A DNA stretch of 64,000 bases from UBA8337 sp965221415. GTDB taxonomy: Bacteria; Pseudomonadota; Alphaproteobacteria; RS24. The stretch is taken from the NCBI GenBank assembly GCA_965221415.1, contig OZ244887.1, forward strand, positions 1,240,001 to 1,304,000, read 5' to 3'. Both the position numbers and the translations under genes were made by a program. Under the pieces are notes generated by a model that saw nothing but the letters and a program-made list of their open reading frames with translations, did no database searches and was not told the origin of the DNA. Shown here in pieces: positions 53,163 through 60,542 of the stretch; the first letter of the stretch is position 1, and each line of letters starts with the position of its first letter.

Positions 53163-53693
53163 TTATCCTATTTCTTTTAAATCGCGTTTGTAGCGTTGCC
53201 AGTTTTCAACATAATGCAATGCCGACGCAATCATCATTTTCTCATTATCTTCATCAAGTGTACGCACCACTTTGCCGGGCATCCCCAGCACCATAGAATT
53301 ATCTGGAATTTCTTTTCCTTCGCCGACCAGCGCATGCGCCCCAATCAAGCAATTCTTACCAATGCGCGCGCCGTTTAACACCGTCGCGCCGATACCAATC
53401 AATGAATTATCGCCAACCGTACACCCATGCAGCATGGCTTGATGACCGATAGTTACATTTTTGCCGACTGTAAGCGGAAAGCCAATATCTGTATGCATCA
53501 CCGAGCCGTCTTGCACATTTGAATTTTCACCAAGGGTAATCATCTCATTATCCCCTCGCAACACAGCACCAAACCACACGCTGGCATTTTCTAGCAGCGT
53601 GATATTGCCCATGACTTGTGCGTCTGGCGCAATCCAATACTGACCGCTATCTGGTAAAATCGGTGTTTTATCTCCGAGACTATAAAGTGACAT
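53163..53693 (-). CDS. gamma carbonic anhydrase family protein
   Basis: A 176-residue left-handed beta-helix hexapeptide-repeat protein. The zinc histidines of the gamma class appear in SVMHTDIG and TIGHQAMLHGC. Several bacterial homologues (PaaY, YrdA) have other roles, so carbonic anhydrase activity is not certain. The ATG at 53693 follows AGGGGGG. It is followed 4 nt away by the GMC gene. Confidence 0.88.
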   Translation of the reverse strand: MSLYSLGDKTPILPDSGQYWIAPDAQVMGNITLLENASVWFGAVLRGDNEMITLGENSNVQDGSVMHTDIGFPLTVGKNVTIGHQAMLHGCTVGDNSLIGIGATVLNGARIGKNCLIGAHALVGEGKEIPDNSMVLGMPGKVVRTLDEDNEKMMIASALHYVENWQRYKRDLKEIG

Positions 53694-53774
53694 CTGCCCC
53701 CCTAACTGATTAAACGCTTCGTCTTTTTCAAGCACTCATGGTAAACACTCAAAATCTGCTGTCGAGAGGAAACA

Positions 53775-54524
53775 ATGATTAAACGCTTATTGTCGCGGAT
53801 AATAGCTGAGGATGAATGGCCGATTTGGAACATTCCTCTGGTCATGCTGGGTGTGTTTTTGCTCAGCGGCGTCTTGGTCTATCTCGTTTACTTTGGCCCG
53901 ACGATACGAGATTTGCGCGGGCTATCTTATGCCCCGACAAATGACCCCGCCCGCGTGCAGATAGAGGTCGGCGGTGCGCTGTTTGCCATTCCTGCCCATT
54001 ACACGCGCAACGCGCAAACGCGGCGCGGCAATGAGCTAGACTACGCAGAGCTACACGCTCTCTTGCCCGATATGCAGCCATGGCGCGAGGCCGCCGCCGA
54101 TAGTTTTCTGAACACAAGCAAAGATGCGCAATTAATTCTGATAAGTCTGCGTGCCATGCAGCGCGATATGGCGCAGGCGCGGATTTTTGAAGCGCTTTAC
54201 CAACCCTATATTATTGGCACGGGTGCTGTGCGCGATGATGGCTTACAAAGCTTCCGCTTTCGTGACGCCTCGCCCTATGCCAATAAAGAGATTTTTCGCG
54301 CGCTGACGGCTGGCTCACGCGAGCAACGCGCCACCGCCGCTTTAATCATTTGCGATATCGAAACGCACCCAAACGCATCCTGCGAAAGCCGATTTGACAT
54401 CGGCAAGTCTGCGCAAGCAAGCTACACGTTTAAGCGGGCTTATTTGTCAGAATGGGAGGCCACCGACAGGCTCATCAAAGACTTAATCCGCAATTTCCGT
54501 GCCGCAGCGCGGACGAATAATTAA
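53775..54524 (+). CDS. single-pass membrane protein of unknown function
   Basis: A 249-residue protein with one N-terminal membrane helix (about 18-40, WNIPLVMLGVFLLSGVLVYL) and a periplasmic-looking domain of about 200 residues, rich in Arg and Ala. It has two Cys residues (CDIETHPNASC) 10 residues apart that could form a disulfide. No family was recognised. A GAGGAAA signal precedes the ATG. It is divergent from the gamma carbonic anhydrase and converges on DUF3126, with interlocked stops at 54521-54524. Confidence 0.6.
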   Translation: MIKRLLSRIIAEDEWPIWNIPLVMLGVFLLSGVLVYLVYFGPTIRDLRGLSYAPTNDPARVQIEVGGALFAIPAHYTRNAQTRRGNELDYAELHALLPDMQPWREAAADSFLNTSKDAQLILISLRAMQRDMAQARIFEALYQPYIIGTGAVRDDGLQSFRFRDASPYANKEIFRALTAGSREQRATAALIICDIETHPNASCESRFDIGKSAQASYTFKRAYLSEWEATDRLIKDLIRNFRAAARTNN

Positions 54525-54733
54525 ACCGTCGGCAAATCGAACTCGAGAATAGCCATATTGAAATCGTAAGAGACCTCACCCTCGTCTTCATCGCGGAACA
54601 ATGTGCCGATAAACTCGTCGCCTAGAAAGACTTCAATCATGTCGTCTTTGCCGCCGCGTTTGAGGGTTAGCTGTTCGTTTTCGAATTTCAGACGCATATA
54701 GGTCTGCACACGAATGACTTCATCATTATTCAT
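54521..54733 (-). CDS. DUF3126 family protein
   Basis: A 70-residue protein with the DUF3126 pattern: VIRVQTYMRLKFENEQLTLK, DDMIEVFLGDEFIGTLFRDE and EGEVSYDFNMAILEFDL. The family is restricted largely to Alphaproteobacteria and has no known function. Its start overlaps the end of cysE by 4 bp, so it lies in a cysE-DUF3126 operon, the usual location. Confidence 0.92.
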   Translation of the reverse strand: MNNDEVIRVQTYMRLKFENEQLTLKRGGKDDMIEVFLGDEFIGTLFRDEDEGEVSYDFNMAILEFDLPTV

Positions 54734-55548
54734 TTTATATCTCCACTATCATCGACACTATGATCCATCTGGCGCGACGGGTCTGGCGACGAGACTTTTC
54801 CGACAATTTTAGCCGGCACGCCAACAGCCGTCGTATAGGGTGGCACATCGGTCAGCACCACCGAGCCACCACCAATTTTTGCACATTCACCGACACGGAT
54901 ATCGCCCAACACTTTGGCACCGACAGAAATCAGCACGCCATTACCGATTTTCGGATGACGGTCGCCGCCTTGTTTGCCGCTGCCGCCCAAGGTAACGCCG
55001 TGCAGCATGGATACATCATCGCCGACCACTGCCGTCTCGCCAATCACCACGCCCGTGGCATGATCCATAAATATGCCCTTGCCGATACGCGCTGCGGGGT
55101 GAATGTCGGCTTGAAACACCTCAGAAGCGCGGTTCTGCAAATATAATGCCATGCCGCGACGCTCATGCGAAATCAACCAATGCGCGGCGCGATAAACCTG
55201 CAAAGCCAGAAACCCTTTATAATATAACACCGCGTCAAGATGCGTGCGGCAAGCGGGGTCGCGGTCATAATAAGCGACAATATCGGCGCGCACCGAAGCG
55301 CTAAACTCATCGTTTTGCGCAAATGCTTCTTCAAAAACTTCGCCCAAAGTGCGCACCCCAATTTCAGAATTGGTCAGCTTCTCAGACAAATGCGACGCAA
55401 TCGCCAACTCCAATGTCTCAAAGTTCAAAACCGTGCCGTGCAGAAATCCCGACAAGGCGGGTTCGCGCTCGGCCAATTCCGTCGCCTCGTCTCTGATGGA
55501 CGACCAAACAGGGTCAAGGCTATGTATGTCTTTTACAGGTTTTATCAT
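54730..55548 (-). CDS. cysE: serine O-acetyltransferase
   Basis: A 272-residue left-handed beta-helix acetyltransferase making O-acetylserine for cysteine synthesis. Visible are the N-terminal helical domain, the HRAAHWLISHERRG-like segment here RAAHWLISHERRGMALYLQN, then DIHPAARIGKGIFMDHATGV with the catalytic His, and VSMLHGVTLGGSGKQGGDRHP. The ATG at 55548 starts MIKPVKDI; an ATG 10 codons upstream is possible. With metY in this window, it belongs to sulfur amino-acid supply. Confidence 0.95.
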   Translation of the reverse strand: MIKPVKDIHSLDPVWSSIRDEATELAEREPALSGFLHGTVLNFETLELAIASHLSEKLTNSEIGVRTLGEVFEEAFAQNDEFSASVRADIVAYYDRDPACRTHLDAVLYYKGFLALQVYRAAHWLISHERRGMALYLQNRASEVFQADIHPAARIGKGIFMDHATGVVIGETAVVGDDVSMLHGVTLGGSGKQGGDRHPKIGNGVLISVGAKVLGDIRVGECAKIGGGSVVLTDVPPYTTAVGVPAKIVGKVSSPDPSRQMDHSVDDSGDIK

Positions 55549-55627
55549 CACTATTTTCCTTTTGGGGCTTTCGCCCAAAGCAAGCTCACGATACCATTAA
55601 CCAATTCTCATGCAAGCTGGTTTCAAC

Positions 55628-56443
55628 ATGCCTCACGTCAAAACAAAAGACATAAAAATCTACTACGAGCAAGCAGGCCGTGGCAGCGATGTTCTCGTAC
55701 TGGGCGGCTCGGGCGCAGATTTGCGGGTCAAACCAAACATTATGCACAGTCCCCTCACCAGTGCTTTTCGCGTCACAAGCTTCGACCAACGCGGGCTTGG
55801 CCAAACCGATAAACCAGACGGCGCATATACAATGGCCGATTATGCCGACGATGCCGCCGCCTTGATGGATGCGCTCGATATTGACCACGCCATGGTGTTG
55901 GGCATTAGTTTTGGCGGCATGGTCGGTCAAGAAATGGCGATACGTCATGGCAACAGAATAAGCCGATTGGCCTTGTTTTGTACCTCGTCTGGCGGCGCAG
56001 GGGGTGCATCTTATCCTTTGCACACATTGGCCCCAGTCAAGCAGGATAGTAAAACCGAAGCGCTGTTGGATTTGATAAAGCTATACGATACGCGCATTGA
56101 CGATGAGTGGTTGGCCGCCAACCCCGACCATATGAAAACATACCAACGCCGCAATGATATGCGCCCCTTTATGGACGAGCCGAACTGGGCGCAAGGCCGT
56201 GCGGCGCAATTAGCCGCACGCGCGACCCATGATTGTTGGGACAGGCTCGGCAAAATCGCCTGCCCGACATGGTTAGCAGGTGGCAGCTATGATGGCATCG
56301 CCTATCCCGACAGCATGCGCGCGTTAGAAACGAAAATCCCAAATGCGACGCTTACTTTCTATGAAGGCGGGCATCTTTTTATGGTAGAAGATAGCAAAGT
56401 GTTTTCCGACCTCATCACATTCTTCAAAAAGGGCGATGCATGA
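55628..56443 (+). CDS. alpha/beta hydrolase
   Basis: A 271-residue alpha/beta-fold hydrolase similar to 3-oxoadipate enol-lactonase-like esterases. The oxyanion strand is VLVLGGSGADLR, DQRGLGQTD follows, the nucleophile elbow is GISFGGMVG, and the catalytic His comes from FYEGGHLFMVED. The Asp lies in the GGSYDGI turn. The ATG at 55628 opens the first strand; an ATG six codons earlier is possible. It begins the rightward operon and is coupled by ATGA to the enoyl-CoA hydratase. Confidence 0.85.
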   Translation: MPHVKTKDIKIYYEQAGRGSDVLVLGGSGADLRVKPNIMHSPLTSAFRVTSFDQRGLGQTDKPDGAYTMADYADDAAALMDALDIDHAMVLGISFGGMVGQEMAIRHGNRISRLALFCTSSGGAGGASYPLHTLAPVKQDSKTEALLDLIKLYDTRIDDEWLAANPDHMKTYQRRNDMRPFMDEPNWAQGRAAQLAARATHDCWDRLGKIACPTWLAGGSYDGIAYPDSMRALETKIPNATLTFYEGGHLFMVEDSKVFSDLITFFKKGDA

Positions 56444-57273
56444 GCGATTTACTTCCCCGTGGCGCAACGGCCATTGCCACCAATGCGGCGCGGCTCATCG
56501 CAGGTTTTGAATCCACCGCGACGGGGGTCATCGGGCATGTGCGGTTTAACTTGCCCGAGAAACACAATATCATCGACCTTGAGGGATGGCAGGCGATTTC
56601 TGGCCTGATGGCAGAGCTAGCCGCCATCGACGATATGCGGCTGATTATTCTGCGCGGCATTGGCGGCAAAGCCTTTGTTGCTGGCGCTGATATCAGCCAG
56701 TTTCAAGAGCCATTGGCTGAACCAGAAAGCACCAATTTTGACACAGACTTCGAGCAAGCCACGATTTCGGCCTTTGATGCCATCGCCGATTGCCCCGTGC
56801 CAACGCTGGCCGCGATTGAGGGATTTTGCATTGGCGGCGGATTGGGCATCGCGGCGGCATGCGATTTGCGTTTTGCGCGCGATGATAGCCGCTTTGGTAT
56901 TCCAGCAGGCAAACTAGGCTTGGCTTATCCGCCCAATGCGACCCATCAATTAGCGCGGATTGTCGGGTCAGCCGAAGCCAAACGGATTATCTTCACCGCC
57001 GCCACGCTCGATGCCGATACGGCTTTGCGCATCGGGCTTATTCACGCACAGGCCAGCGCCGCCGATTTTGACGCAGGAGTCGACGCCCTCAGCCAGCAAA
57101 TCAGCGCCAATGCGCCGCTTAGTTTGCAAGCGTCAAAATTTATCCTTGATAATCCTCACGCCGATGCAGCCGAGGTGAAAAAACACCTTGCGAACTGTCT
57201 GGCAAGTGCTGATTATAAGGAAGGCCGCACAGCCTTTATGGAAAAACGCGCCCCCCTATTTAAAGGGCGTTAA
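56440..57273 (+). CDS. enoyl-CoA hydratase/isomerase family protein
   Basis: A 277-residue crotonase-fold protein. Oxyanion-hole regions are GGKAFVAGADISQF and EGFCIGGGLGIAAACDLRFA, and the catalytic Glu-type position lies in RFGIPAGKLGLAYPPN. It could act in fatty-acid or branched-chain breakdown; the exact reaction is not set by these motifs. It is coupled to the upstream hydrolase and lies 10 nt before an SDR gene, consistent with one pathway. Confidence 0.88.
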   Translation: MSDLLPRGATAIATNAARLIAGFESTATGVIGHVRFNLPEKHNIIDLEGWQAISGLMAELAAIDDMRLIILRGIGGKAFVAGADISQFQEPLAEPESTNFDTDFEQATISAFDAIADCPVPTLAAIEGFCIGGGLGIAAACDLRFARDDSRFGIPAGKLGLAYPPNATHQLARIVGSAEAKRIIFTAATLDADTALRIGLIHAQASAADFDAGVDALSQQISANAPLSLQASKFILDNPHADAAEVKKHLANCLASADYKEGRTAFMEKRAPLFKGR

Positions 57274-57283
57274 GGAGAACATT

Positions 57284-58072
57284 ATGGATTTTTCGGGTCA
57301 GGTCGCCATTATCACAGGCTCATCCGCAGGTATTGGCCAAGCGGCGGCCATCGGTATCGCCGAGGGCGGCGGCAAAGTCATCATCAATTACGCGCAAAAT
57401 GCTGACGCCGCCAAAGAAATTGTGGCAACGTGCAAAGCAGTCGGCGGCGATGCCATCGCCGTGCAAGCCGATGTCGCCGAGGATGCAAATTGCAAAAAAC
57501 TGGTCGAAGCCGCGATAGATCAATGGGGTCAGCTTGATATTTTGGTCAATAATGCTGGCACCACAAAATTTATGGGACACGATAATCTCGAAGGGCTTGA
57601 TGCGGCCGATTTCGAGGAAATCTATGCCCTTAACCTGATTGGCCCCTATCAAATGATTAAGCACGCGCACCCGCACTTAAAAAAAGCCGACGCGCCCTCC
57701 ATCGTGAACATCTCGTCGGTCGCAGGGGTGCGCGGCATCGGCTCATCCGTTGCCTATGTCGCCTCTAAGGGCGCGTTGAACTCAACCACTTTGGCGTTAG
57801 CGCGTTCGCTCGGGCCAGATAATATTCGCGTCAACGCCGTATGCCCGGGCTTTGTCGGCACGGACTGGTTTAAAAATGCCTTCGGTGCTGAAGTGGCCGG
57901 GAAAATCGCCGCCGCGCAGAAAGACAACACACCCATGGCACGCGCTGGCCTGCCCGAAGACATTAAAGGCCCGATTTTATTTTTCGCCAACCGCATGAGC
58001 GCCCATGTGACGGGTCAGCTTATGGTCGTTGATGCGGGTATGCTATTGGGCATGCCGTTTTCCATCGGATAG
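57284..58072 (+). CDS. SDR-family NAD(P)-dependent oxidoreductase
   Basis: A 262-residue classical SDR: IITGSSAGIGQAAAIG, NNAG in DILVNNAGTTK, catalytic Ser in NISSVAGVRG, YVASK in VAYVASKGALNS and the IRVNAVCPGFV segment. The C-terminus VVDAGMLLGMPFSI is typical of 3-hydroxyacyl/FabG-like dehydrogenases. The ATG at 57284 has AAGGAGA 6 nt upstream. With the crotonase it could form a hydration-oxidation pair. Confidence 0.9.
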   Translation: MDFSGQVAIITGSSAGIGQAAAIGIAEGGGKVIINYAQNADAAKEIVATCKAVGGDAIAVQADVAEDANCKKLVEAAIDQWGQLDILVNNAGTTKFMGHDNLEGLDAADFEEIYALNLIGPYQMIKHAHPHLKKADAPSIVNISSVAGVRGIGSSVAYVASKGALNSTTLALARSLGPDNIRVNAVCPGFVGTDWFKNAFGAEVAGKIAAAQKDNTPMARAGLPEDIKGPILFFANRMSAHVTGQLMVVDAGMLLGMPFSIG

Positions 58073-58077
58073 GACAG

Positions 58078-59343
58078 ATGACTGCGAAACTGAAAAAACA
58101 ATTATGCGATACGATTGACGCGATGGGCGACGAGCTGATTGAAGCCAGTCATGCGATTCACGCCAATCCTGAAATTGCCTTTGAGGAGGTTTTTGCGCAC
58201 GGCCTGCTGAGCGATAAGGTCGAGGCGGCGGGGCTGAGCATTGAGCGCCACGCGTGTGGGCTTGATACGGCGTTTATCTCTGAGTTCGGGACGGGCGATA
58301 CGCAAGTCGGCATTTTATCCGAATATGATGCGCTGCCTGGGATTGGCCATGCCTGCGGACATAATATCATTGCCACGACGGGACTTGGCGCATCCCTCGC
58401 GCTCGCCAAGCTAGGCGATAAATTGCCGGGACGGGTTCGGTATCTCGGCACGCCCGCCGAAGAATCTGGCAATGGCAAAGAGCTGATGGCACGCCAAGGC
58501 GCGTTCGACGGATTAGATGCCGCCATGATGGTTCACCCCGCAGGACTCGATTTGATTACCATGCCGAGCCTTGCGGTCAATGAGGTGCGGGTGACTTATA
58601 CGGGTAAAGCGGCGCACGCGTCGGCGATGCCATTTGCGGGCATTAACGCTTTGGATGGTCTGGTCAGCGCGTATCAGTCGATTGCTCAATTACGCCAGCA
58701 CATTAAGCAGAGCGAGCGCATCCATGGTATTTTCAACGAGGCTGGATTGGCACCAAACATTGTGCCAGACCACGCCGTCGGGACATTTTATGTCCGCGCC
58801 GCCAACGGATTGCAGCTCGCGGAGTTAAAGCAGCGCGTGCAGAATTGTTTCGAGGCGGGCGCGTTGGCAGCGGGGTGTCAGGTGCAGATTGACTGGGCGT
58901 TGGGCGATTATCTCGAGATTAAGGAGAGCTGGCCGATTGCGGAGCGTTATAAGCAGAATGCGGAGAGCCTTGGGCGTGAGTTCTTCCCCATTGAGAAAAT
59001 GCCGAGCAGTGGCGCGGGGTCGACGGATATGGGCAATGTGAGTCACCGCGTGCCGTCTATTCATCCGATGATTGCCTGCGCGCCGCCGAGCGTTGTTATT
59101 CATAATCCTGAGTTTGCGAAATGGGCGGGCGGCGAGACGGGTGACAAGGCGGTTCTTGATGGGGCGAAGGCGCTGGCGATGACGGCAATAGATGTGCTGA
59201 GCGACAAGCAGCTGATGCAAGAAGTGCGCGATGCGTTTGCGCAGACGGCGGATTTCTCGGCGCAATCTTTGGCGGGTGCGTGGCATGGCGACGGTGGCCA
59301 CGAGAACGGCGATGTGTCGCTTGGTGGCTGCGGCTGCTGCTAG
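58078..59343 (+). CDS. M20-family amidohydrolase with Cys-rich tail
   Basis: A 421-residue M20D-type metallopeptidase-fold amidohydrolase. The metal motif is IGHACGHNIIATTG, a catalytic Glu pair lies in PAEESGNGKE, SSGAGSTDMGNVSH follows, and a dimerisation domain sits in the middle. Members cleave aminobenzoyl-glutamate, indole-amino-acid or similar amides. The last 20 residues are unusual: two His, then SLGGCGCC at the very end, a possible metal-binding tail. The start is 5 nt from the SDR stop. Confidence 0.88.
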   Translation: MTAKLKKQLCDTIDAMGDELIEASHAIHANPEIAFEEVFAHGLLSDKVEAAGLSIERHACGLDTAFISEFGTGDTQVGILSEYDALPGIGHACGHNIIATTGLGASLALAKLGDKLPGRVRYLGTPAEESGNGKELMARQGAFDGLDAAMMVHPAGLDLITMPSLAVNEVRVTYTGKAAHASAMPFAGINALDGLVSAYQSIAQLRQHIKQSERIHGIFNEAGLAPNIVPDHAVGTFYVRAANGLQLAELKQRVQNCFEAGALAAGCQVQIDWALGDYLEIKESWPIAERYKQNAESLGREFFPIEKMPSSGAGSTDMGNVSHRVPSIHPMIACAPPSVVIHNPEFAKWAGGETGDKAVLDGAKALAMTAIDVLSDKQLMQEVRDAFAQTADFSAQSLAGAWHGDGGHENGDVSLGGCGCC

Positions 59344-59365
59344 TGAATAGTTTTTGAAGGAATAG

Positions 59366-59566
59366 ATGATGGCTCAAGTGATGAAACCGAAGATGAGCAA
59401 TGATGCTGGCGCGAGCGAGGTGTTTGTGGACGTGCGCGCGTTTGAGTGCATCGGCGCCGAGCCGCCTTACGACCACCCGCATATTTATCTTGATATGGGG
59501 AGCGATGACGAGATTATCTGCCCGTATTGCTCGACGCGGTTTCGTTTTAAGGCGCAGGGTTCTTAG
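59366..59566 (+). CDS. zinc-finger CHCC protein, NDUFS6-like complex I assembly subunit
   Basis: A 66-residue protein with FECIGAEPPYDHPHIYLDMG and EIICPYCSTRFRF, matching the CHCC zinc finger of alphaproteobacterial NDUFS6 homologues. In mitochondria this subunit joins the NADH dehydrogenase N-module. Zinc ligands would be Cys, His and the CPYC pair. Start choice is between two adjacent ATG codons (59366, 59369). It sits 22 nt after the M20 gene, 13 nt before a hydrolase. Confidence 0.87.
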   Translation: MMAQVMKPKMSNDAGASEVFVDVRAFECIGAEPPYDHPHIYLDMGSDDEIICPYCSTRFRFKAQGS

Positions 59567-59579
59567 TGGAGGGGCGGTT

Positions 59580-60542
59580 ATGGCGCGACTTTTAGGAATC
59601 CTATCGCTTGGTTTGTTGGGACTGACTGTTCTGGCGTTTATTGCTTTGTCTTTTTCTATTTCGCCTGATTTGTTGCGCAGCGATGTGGTTAATGAGTACC
59701 GCACGGAGCGTTCGTTTTTTTATCGGCTGCCGTCTGGAGCGGATGCGCATATTCGTGACGAGGGCAATCGGGATGGTTTGCCGATATTTCTGGTGCATGG
59801 CTCGAACGCGTCGCTGCATACGTGGGAGCCTTGGGTGCGAGAGCTTGGCGCGAAATATCGGCTTATCAGCTTCGATTTGCCGGGTCACGGGCTGACGGGC
59901 GCGACGCCAGAAGACGACTACTCCATCGAGGCGATGGCGCGATTCACCCGCGAAGTCGCCGATGTGTTTAAGTTCGAGAAGATTGTGCTGGCGGGCAATT
60001 CTATGGGCGGCGAAGTGATTTTGCGCTTTGCGTTGGACAATCCCACGCAGGTCGCAGCACTCATCCCGATATCGTCGGGCGGCATGACGCGCGACCCAAA
60101 CGACAGCACGGTCGGAGCGTTTAATCTGGTGGGGTCGCCGATAGGGCGGACTTTCATGCGCTATGTTACGCCGCGCTTTTTAGTGGCCGATACATTGCGC
60201 GGGGTGGTCGCCGACCCCGATAGTTTCGTCACCGAGGCAATGATTGACCGCTACTGGAAAATGCTGCGCATGACAGGCTCACGCGAAGCGTCGATAAAAC
60301 GCTTTGCGGGGTATGGGGCGCGCAAATCGCTCGAGCCAGAACTGGCGAATATTAAAGTCCCGACGCTGATTTTATGGGGTCAACAAGACCAACTGATTAA
60401 ACCAAAATACGGCGTGCGCATGAACGCCGCCATCGCGAACAGCCAACTCAAGCTGTATCCGCAAGCGGGTCACTTAGCGATGGAAGAAATCCCTGCCGAA
60501 ACCGCCGCCGACGTAGATAGATTCCTAAGTGCGCGTTTTTAG
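59580..60542 (+). CDS. membrane-anchored alpha/beta hydrolase
   Basis: A 320-residue protein with an N-terminal hydrophobic helix (about residues 4-24) that anchors or exports it, then an alpha/beta hydrolase. It has IFLVHGSNASLHTW for the oxyanion turn, SFDLPGHGLTG, nucleophile elbow LAGNSMGGEVI and a C-terminal His in YPQAGHLAMEE. A catalytic Asp lies in LILWGQQDQLI. The ATG at 59580 has GGAGGGG upstream; an overlapping longer frame lacks the anchor. Its stop interlocks with the convergent unknown gene. Confidence 0.88.
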   Translation: MARLLGILSLGLLGLTVLAFIALSFSISPDLLRSDVVNEYRTERSFFYRLPSGADAHIRDEGNRDGLPIFLVHGSNASLHTWEPWVRELGAKYRLISFDLPGHGLTGATPEDDYSIEAMARFTREVADVFKFEKIVLAGNSMGGEVILRFALDNPTQVAALIPISSGGMTRDPNDSTVGAFNLVGSPIGRTFMRYVTPRFLVADTLRGVVADPDSFVTEAMIDRYWKMLRMTGSREASIKRFAGYGARKSLEPELANIKVPTLILWGQQDQLIKPKYGVRMNAAIANSQLKLYPQAGHLAMEEIPAETAADVDRFLSARF

